Shown here one piece after another: positions 28,711-37,585 of a DNA stretch of 60,054 nucleotides. The position numbers and the translations under genes are program-made. Each line of letters begins with the position of its first letter. Positions within the stretch are counted from its first letter, which is position 1. The stretch spans positions 1-60,054 of the forward strand of contig CAIXZF010000104.1 of NCBI GenBank assembly GCA_903923925.1. Direction: 5' to 3'. The stretch is from an uncultured Bacteroidales bacterium (GTDB lineage: Bacteria > Bacteroidota > Bacteroidia > Bacteroidales > CAIXZF01). The notes below the pieces were generated by a model. It did no database searches. It had not been told where the DNA came from and worked only from the letters and a program-made list of their open reading frames with translations.

Positions 28711-29899
28711 AATTCCCTGGCCACCTCTGGACGGAGGCTCGCAAGCCATACATTATACCAGCATAGGTTTACATGATATAGGTGTTGATTTGCAGGTGCT
28801 TGCCATCAATGCAAGCAGAAAATTCGTTGAGGGCAATACCTTACCTGAAAAATACCGTGGTAAAATTAAGGTTACAAAAGTAAGCGTTGATACCAGGGTA
28901 AAAGCTAAGGATGCAGTTCTGAACATCTTTAGTAAAGATTCCTATTTCATTTCAAGATTCAGGTCTGCCGAATTTGAAAAAGCGCTTGTTGAAAAATTAA
29001 ATTCCCGGTCTTTTGATATCATACAGCTGGAGCATCTGTATATGTGCCTGTATATCAACTGTATTCGTAAACACAGTGATGCTAAAATAATCTTTCGTCC
29101 TCAGAATGTGGAATACATAGTGTGGGAACGTTACCTGAAGAATAGCAGGTTTTCGTTTAAGAAACTACTGATAAGACTGGCCTGCAGAAGGCTTAAACGT
29201 TTTGAAAAAGCAGTAATTTCCCAGCTTGATGGCATCATAGCAATAACAGCTGACGATGCCGCTGTTTTCAGAAAGATTGATAAGAAAGCTGCCATTGTAG
29301 ATATCCCTTTAGGCTTTGATTTTTCGAGACTTAGCAATTACAATTTAAACAAACAATATGAGTCGCCACCCTGTATTTATCATCTGGGATCAATGGACTG
29401 GCTTCCAAATCTGGAAGCAATAAAATGGTTTTTAAAGGAGATCTACCCTTTACTTCGCAAAAAGGCGCCTTTATTAAAGATACATCTTGCGGGCAACAAT
29501 ATGCCAAATTGGATCCTCGAAATGAAAGACGAATACCTGATTGCTTCTGGTAAAATAACAGAAACGCTTAGTTATCAGGAAGATAAAATGATGCTCATTG
29601 TTCCGCTTTTATCAGGAAGCGGGATCCGTGCCAAAATAATTGAAGGGATGGCACTTGGAAAAACAATTATTTCTACTACTGTTGGCGCTCAGGGAATAAA
29701 ATATCAAAAGAATGTGGATCTTTTAATTGCTGATACTGTGGAGGAATTCTGCAACTGCATTCTCCGCTGTGCCGAATCTCCAGAACTATGCAGGCAAGTT
29801 GGACAGCAAGCCCGAATACTAGCTGAAAAGGAATACGAATACAAGAATTGTGCAACCGAAATGGTGAAATTCTATCAAAATTTGATAGGGGTTGTTTAA
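28685..29899 (+). CDS. Glycosyltransferase family 4, TTG start
   Basis: Predicted 404-residue GT-B fold glycosyltransferase. The start is a TTG at 28685: it gives MKVLQLCHKIPWPPLDGGS, the classic first strand and Gly-rich loop of the family, and no ATG fits. The gene overlaps the SGNH hydrolase by 26 bases. The N-terminal acceptor half includes DIIQLEHLYM; the C-terminal donor half has IYHLGSMDWLPNLEAIKWFL and LLSGSGIRAKIIEGMALGKTIIST, where the E-x7-E-like segment sits. Likely adds a sugar in cell-surface polysaccharide or glycoprotein synthesis; donor and acceptor unknown. Confidence 0.88.
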   Translation: MKVLQLCHKIPWPPLDGGSQAIHYTSIGLHDIGVDLQVLAINASRKFVEGNTLPEKYRGKIKVTKVSVDTRVKAKDAVLNIFSKDSYFISRFRSAEFEKALVEKLNSRSFDIIQLEHLYMCLYINCIRKHSDAKIIFRPQNVEYIVWERYLKNSRFSFKKLLIRLACRRLKRFEKAVISQLDGIIAITADDAAVFRKIDKKAAIVDIPLGFDFSRLSNYNLNKQYESPPCIYHLGSMDWLPNLEAIKWFLKEIYPLLRKKAPLLKIHLAGNNMPNWILEMKDEYLIASGKITETLSYQEDKMMLIVPLLSGSGIRAKIIEGMALGKTIISTTVGAQGIKYQKNVDLLIADTVEEFCNCILRCAESPELCRQVGQQARILAEKEYEYKNCATEMVKFYQNLIGVV

Positions 29900-29937
29900 A
29901 TTAATTTACTGCCAGTTGTATTTCTAATTGCCAAACA

Positions 29938-31002
29938 CTAAAGAATGTTACTATGTGCAGCACTTCTGCCGGGTGGAAATTCAGCATCGCGGCAAATAAC
30001 ATCCCAATTGTTCTGAAACCAACTAATAGTCTTTATCAGGCCATCGTTAAAGTTGGTTTTCGCTTCAAATCCTATTATTTCCTTCGCTTTCCCGGGGTCG
30101 CCAAGAATTTGATTCCGGACATCCCATTTTCTGTTGGGTATCAGCCTGACACCAGCTGAATTGCCTGTCAGCTGATTTATTTGCCCGGCAAGATCATGAA
30201 TATTAATGAGTTTACCAGAACAGATATTAACTGCATTTCCAAGGGCTTCTGCTGCAACAGCGGCAGACAATAATCCATTTATTGTATCATCAACATAAAC
30301 AAAATCTCTTGCCATCTCCGCATTACCTGTTAAAGGTAGTGCCAGCCCTTTCATTGCCCAGTATATAAAGTTTGGAATCACATTCCGGTATTGTCCGGGC
30401 ACTTCACCAGGGCCATAGGAATTAAACAATCTTACGATACTCACAGGCAATCCATAATAGGAATGATAATACCTGCAATAGGCCTCTCCTGCCAATTTTG
30501 AAATATAATATGGCGTGGCCAGATTTAGGGTGATATCATCCTCACGGTGAGGCAAATTGGTTTCGACACCATAAACGCCTCCTTCAGAATTTGCAAAAAC
30601 AAAACGTTCCACACTTCCTGAAATCTGGCAATATTCAAGAAGTTTGAGCATTCCGGCTATATTCACTTCTTCATTAACCAAAGGATAATCAACAGAATTC
30701 TGATTTGCAAAAAAGGCAGCAAGATGAAAAATCAGTTCAGGTTTATGGTGAAAAACTCTGCGAAGATCATTATCGTTGCGTATATCACCTTTAACAAAAA
30801 GAACATTGGGACTGTCAGGAATATTCCAAAGGTAGGATGAGCTAAGATTATCAAAAACAATCACCAGTTTTGCACCTAAAACGGAGAGCCTTTCAGTAAG
30901 GTTTCTTCCGATAGCACCAGCACCTCCGGTTACAAGTATAATTTTATCTCTGAAATGATTATAGGTAGGAGAAGCAGTGTCAGTATTTCCAGTTATATCC
31001 AT
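29938..31002 (-). CDS. NAD-dependent nucleotide-sugar epimerase/dehydratase
   Basis: Predicted 354-residue extended short-chain dehydrogenase. The NAD-binding motif GGAGAIG is in ILVTGGAGAIGRNL near residue 20. The catalytic YxxxK is in YYISKLAGE near 172, preceded by FANSEGGVYG, where the family's Ser/Thr lies. Downstream FNSYGPGEVPGQYRNVIPNFI is typical of UDP- or GDP-sugar epimerases and dehydratases. The exact sugar is not readable. It is convergent with the glycosyltransferase at 28685, and may serve the same surface-glycan chemistry. Confidence 0.9.
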   Translation of the reverse strand: MDITGNTDTASPTYNHFRDKIILVTGGAGAIGRNLTERLSVLGAKLVIVFDNLSSSYLWNIPDSPNVLFVKGDIRNDNDLRRVFHHKPELIFHLAAFFANQNSVDYPLVNEEVNIAGMLKLLEYCQISGSVERFVFANSEGGVYGVETNLPHREDDITLNLATPYYISKLAGEAYCRYYHSYYGLPVSIVRLFNSYGPGEVPGQYRNVIPNFIYWAMKGLALPLTGNAEMARDFVYVDDTINGLLSAAVAAEALGNAVNICSGKLINIHDLAGQINQLTGNSAGVRLIPNRKWDVRNQILGDPGKAKEIIGFEAKTNFNDGLIKTISWFQNNWDVICRDAEFPPGRSAAHSNIL

Positions 31003-31103
31003 TAAACAAATATAGAAATTAACCGGATATCAATGCAAAAATCAAAAAAAATAACTTTACCGGATATAGCGGGAATAGGTTTTTATTCCAAAAGTATAAT
31101 GCC

Positions 31104-31111
31104 TAATTTTG
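31104..31111 (+). promoter_or_regulatory. Putative Bacteroidota -7 box (TAATTTTG)
   Basis: TAATTTTG matches TAnnTTTG and lies 25 bases upstream of the GH18 gene. The -33 element is weak. Confidence 0.35.
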
Positions 31112-31136
31112 ACTAGCAAAACAAAGCATTTTTGAG

Positions 31137-32462
31137 ATGAAGAATAACTTAATCCTGATTTTACTTATCCTGCTGGGAAGCCTTTCGCGGGCTTTTCCTC
31201 AATCGCCGGCTCTGGTAGGGTACTGGCACAACTGGCAGGATGCCAATGCACCCTATATTCCTCTCGACCAGGTAGATAGCAGGTATACAATTATCAATAT
31301 AGCTTTCGCTGTACCTCAGTCTGGGACAGATTACAAGCTGGAGTTCATTCCCGATCAGCTTACTCCTGCGGCACTAATCTCACAGATTCAAACTGTTCAG
31401 GCCCAGGGCAGAAAGGTAATTATTAGTGTGGGGGGAGCAAATGCTCCGGTTATTCTGCATACTGCTGCTGAACGCGACACCTTTGAAATAAGACTGTTAA
31501 GCATTCTGAATTATTATGGTTTTGATGGCATTGATATTGATTTCGAAGGGGCCTCGCTATCGGTTAGTGGCGGAACACTATATACGCCAGTTGATCAACC
31601 AATTATCAATCTGATTACAGCAATTAAACTCGTGATGCAGAATTATCAGATCATTCATCACAAGAAACTATATCTTTCAATGGCGCCCGAAACTGCATTT
31701 GTTCAGGGCGGAAAATCAGCCTATTCAGGAATTTGGGGTGCCTATTTACCAGTAATACAAGCACTTCGCGACTCTTTAGACATTTTGCATGTACAATTAT
31801 ACAACAGTGGCAGCATGATAGGGCCTGATGGAAACACCTATTCACAAGGTACTGCTGATTTTATTGTTGCCATGACAGAGATGCTTATTCAGGGATTCGG
31901 CACTTCGGGGGGTACATTTTTCGGATTACCAGCCAACAAAATCGCAATTGGACTTCCTGCCTGCAGTAATGCTGCAGGCGGAGGATATGCCGACACTTCA
32001 GTTGTTGGTTCAGCAGTCCGGTATCTCAGGGGTGTTGGCCCCAAACCCGGCATTTACAGTATAATTCATGCAGGTGGCTATCCGGATCTCCGGGGAATGA
32101 TGACATGGTCGGTGAACTGGGATGCAACATCAAACTGCAGCTCTCCATGGGAATTCGCCTCAAGTTATCAGTCGTTGTTTATGAATACAACATCGATTGA
32201 AGAACATCAGAAAAATGAAGGCGTTTCAGTTTATCCGAATCCCTGTACCGACCGAATAATCATCAGAGCAGGAAGAAGTTGCGGACTTTTAGAAAACCTG
32301 GCCATTTACAATATCAGAGGTGTCTGTGTTTTTCGGGAAGAAAGTATCGGGAGTGAGATGCAGATCGATTTTTCAAAGTTCAGTGCTGGATTTTATTACA
32401 TCAGAGCAGGAACAGAATGTGTGCGGATAGTAAAAGCTCAAAGTGGCGTGCGGTTAGATTAA
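31137..32462 (+). CDS. GH18 chitinase-like T9SS protein
   Basis: Predicted 441-residue secreted glycoside hydrolase. Signal peptide about 1-21 (AFPQS). The GH18 TIM barrel follows, with SVGG near residue 97 and the catalytic DxxDxDxE as DGIDIDFE (D130 to E137), where E137 is the proton donor. LSMAPE and MTWSVNWDA match the later conserved GH18 strands. Residues 365-441 form a T9SS sorting domain (VYPNPCTDRIII...). The enzyme should hydrolyse chitin or a related N-acetylglucosamine polymer outside the cell. It is followed after 18 bases by the exonuclease gene. Confidence 0.93.
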   Translation: MKNNLILILLILLGSLSRAFPQSPALVGYWHNWQDANAPYIPLDQVDSRYTIINIAFAVPQSGTDYKLEFIPDQLTPAALISQIQTVQAQGRKVIISVGGANAPVILHTAAERDTFEIRLLSILNYYGFDGIDIDFEGASLSVSGGTLYTPVDQPIINLITAIKLVMQNYQIIHHKKLYLSMAPETAFVQGGKSAYSGIWGAYLPVIQALRDSLDILHVQLYNSGSMIGPDGNTYSQGTADFIVAMTEMLIQGFGTSGGTFFGLPANKIAIGLPACSNAAGGGYADTSVVGSAVRYLRGVGPKPGIYSIIHAGGYPDLRGMMTWSVNWDATSNCSSPWEFASSYQSLFMNTTSIEEHQKNEGVSVYPNPCTDRIIIRAGRSCGLLENLAIYNIRGVCVFREESIGSEMQIDFSKFSAGFYYIRAGTECVRIVKAQSGVRLD

Positions 32463-32480
32463 TTCCCTTATTTTTACAAG

Positions 32481-33092
32481 ATGGATTTTATCACAATTGA
32501 TTTCGAAACTGCTACTTCAAAATGGGATAGTCCTTGTGAAATCGGACTTACTATTGTTAAAGAAGGAATGATCGTTGACACCCTTGAATGGCTCATCAAA
32601 CCCCATTATCCTGAATTTAACTACTATAATGTACTCATTCATGGAATCAGGCCAGAGCATGTTGCCCATAGTCCTGAGTTTGATGAATTATGGGAGGAAC
32701 TTCATCCGATACTTGAGAACCAGTTTCTGATTGCTCATAATGCAGGTTTCGACATGGGTGTTTTACGAAAGACCCTGGATACTTACCAAATTCCGTATCC
32801 CAACCTGCAGTATTCTTGTAGTGTTGTTTTTTCCAGGAAAATATGGGCAGGATTGCCGAAATACGATCTGAAATCGCTTTGCAATATGCATGGAATTTCA
32901 TTTCGCCATCACAGGGCAGGGGCAGATAGCAGAGCAACAGCAGAATTATCATTAAGAGCATTTGAGGCAGCTGAAATCGAATCTTTATCCGACTTTGAAG
33001 AGAAACTGAACATAACAGTTGGCAAACTATTTGAAGGAGGTCATCATCCATCAATCCATAAAAACCTAAAAAAAACTAAAAAAAAGGAGTAA
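32481..33092 (+). CDS. DEDDh 3'-5' exonuclease (DnaQ-like)
   Basis: Predicted 203-residue cytosolic exonuclease resembling the DNA polymerase III epsilon proofreading domain. Exo I is FITIDFETA (Asp-Glu), Exo II is AHNAGFDMGVL (Asp), Exo III is HHRAGADSRATAEL (His and Asp, the DEDDh signature). It carries no extra domain and ends in a Lys-rich tail (KNLKKTKKKE). It could act in repair or replication proofreading, or on RNA; the family is broad. It sits in a run with the chitinase and the small lipoprotein. Confidence 0.9.
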   Translation: MDFITIDFETATSKWDSPCEIGLTIVKEGMIVDTLEWLIKPHYPEFNYYNVLIHGIRPEHVAHSPEFDELWEELHPILENQFLIAHNAGFDMGVLRKTLDTYQIPYPNLQYSCSVVFSRKIWAGLPKYDLKSLCNMHGISFRHHRAGADSRATAELSLRAFEAAEIESLSDFEEKLNITVGKLFEGGHHPSIHKNLKKTKKKE

Positions 33093-33126
33093 TTCAATTC
33101 GTATTTTGTTGCAAATCACTGTAATT

Positions 33127-33699
33127 ATGTCTTGGAATAGAACCATAAAATCCCTGCTCTGCGTTCTTCTTCTGTTAAGTGCTGAATTGCTTACCTCCTG
33201 CTGCGATGAGCCTTATGCTTTTCACTGGCTTGCGATAATGTCGGACAATGCCGACAAAGGAATGACAAGTACACTGGATACCCTTCCTTCAGCTGATTAC
33301 TGTGTGCATGTAAGGATGCTGAATAAAAAGGAGCATCTCACAAGCTGGCAGTTTTTTTCCTCAGCCAGAGCAGTTGATTGCTTTCCGCGTTACGAACTGC
33401 TTGATTCCATTACAGATATAAAAGTTATCAGGCTTAACAGCGATCAAAGTACGCAAGATCTGTCTCTGCATTTCACCGGAAATTTCTATTATACTCCAAA
33501 TGCTTCGGATAATGCATATCCTCTGGCAGATCTGGCGAATCAGCTGAACAGGGATTTTTATGGATTTGATCAGAATATTGTATTCTGCCCGGAGGTTTCA
33601 TATACGCTTTCCGGAACTATGCGAATAATCATCAGGTTTGAACTTTCCGACCTGCGTGTCCTCAGCGATACAACAAAATCAATTACATTAATACCATGA
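33127..33699 (+). CDS. Small lipoprotein of unknown function
   Basis: Predicted 190-residue lipoprotein when started at the ATG at 33127; an upstream TTG at 33106 is possible but would spoil the signal peptide. The leader SLLCVLLLLSAELLTSC ends in a clear lipobox (LTSC), followed by a second Cys (CCDE). The mature part is beta-rich, with two further Cys (DCFP and FCPE). No family was recognised with confidence. The stop overlaps the start of the following beta-barrel gene by four bases (ATGA), so the two products are made together and may work together at the outer membrane. Confidence 0.75.
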   Translation: MSWNRTIKSLLCVLLLLSAELLTSCCDEPYAFHWLAIMSDNADKGMTSTLDTLPSADYCVHVRMLNKKEHLTSWQFFSSARAVDCFPRYELLDSITDIKVIRLNSDQSTQDLSLHFTGNFYYTPNASDNAYPLADLANQLNRDFYGFDQNIVFCPEVSYTLSGTMRIIIRFELSDLRVLSDTTKSITLIP

Positions 33700-34496
33700 G
33701 ATTAAAGGTTCTTGTAATACTATTGCTGATTTCTGTTTCAGCCTGCGCTCAGGATAGTATAATAGTATTACCCAAGCCATTATTCAGCGGTTATCTGGTA
33801 ATGGGTCCAAGTTATCCTCTGCTTGACTTCAGAAGTACGAATAAATCTAAATATCCACACAGCTACGGGAAGGCTAATCCGAACACCCTAAGTTACAGCA
33901 TGGTAGGAAATTGGTACTTATTCAAGAACATTGGAATAAGTGCAGGAATCGGGAATAACTATTTTCTGTTCGATACTGCGAACATTGCACTTACCTATAA
34001 GAATGAATATCCGGGCAACTTTATAAGCAGTTATTCCTCGCTGAACTACAAAATGCCTGTTTTGATCGGAGGGATTTCTGCCTTTTTCCATGTTAAAAAT
34101 CTTTACCTTGAACCAAGATTAATGTTCGGACTTGGAGGAATGCGAACAGGTAATTTTGATATTTACCTTTATGACAAAAATTATCAGGCGGTTAAAACAA
34201 TAGAATATCAGTCGGCTTCCGGGGGGAATTTATATATTAGACCCTCGCTCAGCACATTTTACCTGGTAAAAATATTAGCAGGAATTAAAACCGGAATTCA
34301 GCTCACAGGAGAATATTCATTTTCACCATCTTCATTCAATTATTTTGTTGAAACTACCGACATTGTAAATCATTCTGTGAGTTCGGATATAATAAAAACA
34401 ACTGCATTTTTAGGTACATTTACTGTTTATGGCGGACTTCTGATCTGGCTAGATTTCAGAGACTTTATTAAAAGCAAAAAGTACAAATTTCTTTAA
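33696..34496 (+). CDS. Outer-membrane beta-barrel-like protein
   Basis: Predicted 266-residue exported protein. A signal peptide spans about 1-18 (ISVSACAQ). The rest is made of alternating amphipathic strands with aromatic girdle residues (YSMVGNWYLFKNIGISAGIGNNYFLF, LYLEPRLMFGLGGMR as separate strands), as in OmpW/OprF-like or porin-family proteins of Bacteroidota. Coupled by four-base overlap to the lipoprotein gene. Function unknown; a lipoprotein-barrel pair could form a surface complex. A Cys in the leader (SVSAC) could alternatively be a lipobox. Confidence 0.75.
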   Translation: MRLKVLVILLLISVSACAQDSIIVLPKPLFSGYLVMGPSYPLLDFRSTNKSKYPHSYGKANPNTLSYSMVGNWYLFKNIGISAGIGNNYFLFDTANIALTYKNEYPGNFISSYSSLNYKMPVLIGGISAFFHVKNLYLEPRLMFGLGGMRTGNFDIYLYDKNYQAVKTIEYQSASGGNLYIRPSLSTFYLVKILAGIKTGIQLTGEYSFSPSSFNYFVETTDIVNHSVSSDIIKTTAFLGTFTVYGGLLIWLDFRDFIKSKKYKFL

Positions 34497-34528
34497 GGAA
34501 TACTTCTAAATTAAAATAGTATATTCAT

Positions 34529-34897
34529 ATGCGTGGTATATTGACAATAGCAATGCTGGTAATGTCGAATGCGTTTATGACATTGGCATGGTATGGGCAT
34601 TTGAAATTCGGGGAGATAAAATGGTTCAGCAAGCTGGGACTGGTTGCGATAGTGCTGATAAGCTGGGGTGTGGCCTTGTTTGAATATTTTTTCATGGTGC
34701 CCGCGAACCGCCTGGGCTACAAAGAGTTTGGCGGACCCTTCTCGCTGGTACAGCTTAAAGTGATCCAAGAAGTAATTACACTGGTAGTATTTGTTGTATT
34801 TACCGTTTTGTTTTTCAAAACAGAGCAGTTCAGGATTAACCAGTTAATAGGCTTTGTATTCCTGGTTCTGGCGGTTTATTTCATGTTTAAAAAATAA
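34529..34897 (+). CDS. DMT-superfamily small membrane protein (DUF486)
   Basis: Predicted 122-residue protein with four hydrophobic helices and short loops. The sequence MLVMSNAFMTLAWYGHLKF, the PANRLGYKEFGGPFSLVQLKVIQEVITL segment and the final helix match the DUF486 family, a short relative of EamA/SMR transporters. The Tyr-Gly-His stretch and FGGPFSLVQLK are family hallmarks. Transported substrate is unknown. It ends 59 bases before the convergent S37 peptidase gene. Confidence 0.88.
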   Translation: MRGILTIAMLVMSNAFMTLAWYGHLKFGEIKWFSKLGLVAIVLISWGVALFEYFFMVPANRLGYKEFGGPFSLVQLKVIQEVITLVVFVVFTVLFFKTEQFRINQLIGFVFLVLAVYFMFKK

Positions 34898-34908
34898 TTA
34901 CGTTTCAG

Positions 34909-34941
34909 CATATACTACTTTTTTGTTATACATATACTACT
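34909..34941. repeat. Direct repeat CATATACTACT x2
   Basis: The 11-base sequence CATATACTACT occurs at 34909-34919 and 34931-34941 in the gap between two convergent genes. It is A+T-rich and close to a T-run; significance is unknown and no stem-loop was recognised. Confidence 0.5.
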
Positions 34942-34956
34942 ATGTTTTCTATGTGC

Positions 34957-36255
34957 CTATGTGGTTTTTTTAATCCATTTTTTTAATTGCTTTACAACTT
35001 TTTTTTGTTGACGGTTCGGAAGATTAAGGATTCTGGTTGCATGAGAACCGCCACGTTTAACCACTTTAAACATCTGTTTTTTATCCGTGAATACAACAGA
35101 AGTCGCTGACCATGGGTCGTACTCACCATATAGAAAAATCATTTTAACATCCTGTTTAGCAAGAAATTGTCGCACTTTATCATTCGCAGACGGTTGATAC
35201 GTAAATTTCTGTTCTGGCCCCAGGAAAACACTCTGGAAATAATTTTTAGCAGTAGATATCTTCAGAAATTGTTTAAATGGTTCAGTTTCATACCCATAAT
35301 ATCCTTCTTCCTTAGCTGCCTCAACAACAAATGCCTCAAGAGGCTTTATAGCTTCCAATGAAAAATAGTCGGGTGAGGCAATACTTATAAAATGCTTAAA
35401 TACTTTATCATCGCTGGCATCATTTTCAGGAATCTCTGAAATAGTTGTCTCCCATTGCCAGAATGCAAAAGAATATTCCAGAACACAATAATCATATATT
35501 TCTTCAAGAGGAAGGCGAAAAGTATAGTGTTTTTCGGCTATAAATTTTTCAAACTTTGGAAATAGTGTTGATCTGCGTTTCAGAACTTCGAATTGAAAAT
35601 CGCGAATCGCTTTCCTGTCGGCCCGGGAGCCAATCTGATTAATATAAGGTTCATGCCTTCCATCTTCGAGAGCAACATTCAGAGGCGCTACATAAGGCAC
35701 TGTAACATCAACATCATCAGGGTATATACTACGGTGATAGAGAGCAGTTTGTCCGCCTTTTGAAATTCCTGTGCTTATCCATTTATGTTTGTACAGCTTT
35801 TTAAAAAGCAGAATAACATCATGATCATCTGCGGCTGCATTATTTACAGTAAGAAAGTCCCAATTCACATTTTCAGGAAGCGATTTACTGAAAAACCGGT
35901 GTTCAATAACGATCTGATTTGTATTAAGAATGCGGGTAAGTTCTTCCTTAAAGGAACTTCGGGCAGCATAATCAGCACTATAGCCTTCGGTAACAATAAC
36001 AGTTGGAAGTGCAGTATCCATATAGAAAACGATGATTCTTTGCAGGAAAAAGCCTTTCGCTGTATCCGTATGATCCAAAGGTTGCCTGATCATCAGCTCA
36101 TAAACTTCTTTAAAATCCGACTTTCCAGTTAAAGGAGTACTATTTACGATCTTAAACTGAGATTCCAGGAATGATTTCATAACCTGGGCGAAGGAGATCA
36201 AACCCGAAAAGAGTAAAAAAACAGAAAGCAGGAGAATTTTTAATGATGTCCTCAT
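34957..36255 (-). CDS. S37/S28-like serine aminopeptidase
   Basis: Predicted 432-residue exported alpha/beta-hydrolase peptidase of the PS-10 / tripeptidyl aminopeptidase type. Signal peptide about 1-23. The nucleophile motif is G163-I-S165-K-G167 in STGISKGGQTALYHR, the Asp is in LYGEYDPWSAT, and the His is in KRGGSHATRIL, giving a complete triad in the right order. Such enzymes take tri- or dipeptides from protein N-termini; in the periplasm it would help use external protein. Convergent with the DUF486 gene. Confidence 0.87.
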   Translation of the reverse strand: MRTSLKILLLSVFLLFSGLISFAQVMKSFLESQFKIVNSTPLTGKSDFKEVYELMIRQPLDHTDTAKGFFLQRIIVFYMDTALPTVIVTEGYSADYAARSSFKEELTRILNTNQIVIEHRFFSKSLPENVNWDFLTVNNAAADDHDVILLFKKLYKHKWISTGISKGGQTALYHRSIYPDDVDVTVPYVAPLNVALEDGRHEPYINQIGSRADRKAIRDFQFEVLKRRSTLFPKFEKFIAEKHYTFRLPLEEIYDYCVLEYSFAFWQWETTISEIPENDASDDKVFKHFISIASPDYFSLEAIKPLEAFVVEAAKEEGYYGYETEPFKQFLKISTAKNYFQSVFLGPEQKFTYQPSANDKVRQFLAKQDVKMIFLYGEYDPWSATSVVFTDKKQMFKVVKRGGSHATRILNLPNRQQKKVVKQLKKWIKKTT

Positions 36256-36402
36256 GGTAAAAGATGTGAACCTTTTGGTGAAATAATTGTAAAAGGTAAT
36301 AAAATATGGAATAAAGGAATGTTTGATATTATGAAGTAAATGTAGAAATTATTATTTTTACCGTCAGATGCTTCACTGAATAAAAAAAACAAACTCAACA
36401 AA

Positions 36403-37572
36403 ATGTTAAATATAGCATTATTCGGGCCTCCGGGAGCCGGAAAGGGAACACAGTCTGATTACCTGATTGAGAAATACGGGCTAACATATATTTCAACCGG
36501 AGATTTGTTACGTAAAGAAATAACGAACAAATCTAAACTTGGAATTGCTGCTCAGGATATTATTGCGCAGGGAGGTTTAGTTTCTGATGAGATCATTGTT
36601 CAGATCATAGAAAATACAATAACAGAAAACCCTGATTCTGGCGGATTTCTTTTCGACGGATTCCCAAGAACCTATATTCAGGCTTATATTCTGGAGGGTT
36701 TGATGCTAAAACTGAATACACATCTTAATTGCCTGATAAGCATAGCTGTGCCGGAAGAAGAATCTGTTTCCAGGTTGTTGAACAGGGGTATAACATCAGG
36801 CCGCTCAGACGACAATGAAGTTGTTATCCGAACAAGGCTTCGTGAGTATCATGATAAAACCTTGCCCGTACTGCAGTTTTTTAAAGACAAAGGCATTTAT
36901 TATGAAGTTGACGGGCGCAATGGCGTTGATCAGGTTCATGAAGATATTATCAAAATTATACAGAAGGAATTAAGCAAAAAGCTATTAAACATCGTTTTAT
37001 TCGGATATCCCGGATCAGGGCGGGGTACTCAGGCTTCGAGACTTTCAAAGGAATTTGGACTGGAATATGTGGCAACCGGATCCTTATTACAGAATCAGTT
37101 TAAGGAAGATACAGCTCATAATAAGAAATTAATGGAGTTGTACGAAAACGGAGATTTGCTGCCAGATGAAATTGTAATCAAGTTAATTGAACAAATGCTT
37201 TCAGATACCGAAAATGTGAAGGGCTTTATTTTCAAAGGATATCCCAGAACTCTTGTGCAGTCGTATATTCTTGATGGCTTACTGAAACGCCATGATTCAT
37301 CTATTACGATGGTTCTTGAGCTTGTTGTACCAACACTCGATCTAATCAAAAGGCTGGATGAACGCAGTCATACCGACCGCTGTATGCCTTACGACAGCAG
37401 TACCGCCAATATTGTAAGAAGATTAAAACAACATGAGGCGAATACTTTCCCTGTGATCGATAAATACGATAAAGCCTTCGGTGTTAAAAAGATTGATGGT
37501 GAAGGTACAGTCGAAGAAGTCTATCGGCGGATCGCAGCTGAAGTTGAATCCGGATTTAAACAAATACGATAA
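36403..37572 (+). CDS. adk: Adenylate kinase with tandem second, degenerate kinase domain
   Basis: Predicted 389-residue protein of two adenylate kinase domains joined directly. Domain 1 (1-193) is complete: P-loop GPPGAGKGT with K14, STGDLLR with D34 and R37, FDGFPRT with D85 and R89, and lid-region arginines in GRSDDNEVVIRTRL. Domain 2 (194-389) keeps the fold but has GYPGSGRGT (R207 in place of the P-loop Lys), ATGSLLQ (S227 and Q230 in place of Asp and the AMP-binding Arg), and FKGYPRT (K278 in place of the Asp). Domain 2 is therefore probably inactive and structural or regulatory. Domain 1 should make ADP from ATP and AMP. Bacterial Adk is normally a single domain of about 190-215 residues. 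The ChaN-like gene follows after 13 bases. Confidence 0.92.
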   Translation: MLNIALFGPPGAGKGTQSDYLIEKYGLTYISTGDLLRKEITNKSKLGIAAQDIIAQGGLVSDEIIVQIIENTITENPDSGGFLFDGFPRTYIQAYILEGLMLKLNTHLNCLISIAVPEEESVSRLLNRGITSGRSDDNEVVIRTRLREYHDKTLPVLQFFKDKGIYYEVDGRNGVDQVHEDIIKIIQKELSKKLLNIVLFGYPGSGRGTQASRLSKEFGLEYVATGSLLQNQFKEDTAHNKKLMELYENGDLLPDEIVIKLIEQMLSDTENVKGFIFKGYPRTLVQSYILDGLLKRHDSSITMVLELVVPTLDLIKRLDERSHTDRCMPYDSSTANIVRRLKQHEANTFPVIDKYDKAFGVKKIDGEGTVEEVYRRIAAEVESGFKQIR

Positions 37573-37585
37573 CATTTAATAACAC

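Noticed and set aside
34898-34956. Terminator between DUF486 gene and S37 peptidase
   Set aside because: T-rich with a direct repeat, but no convincing stem was found.
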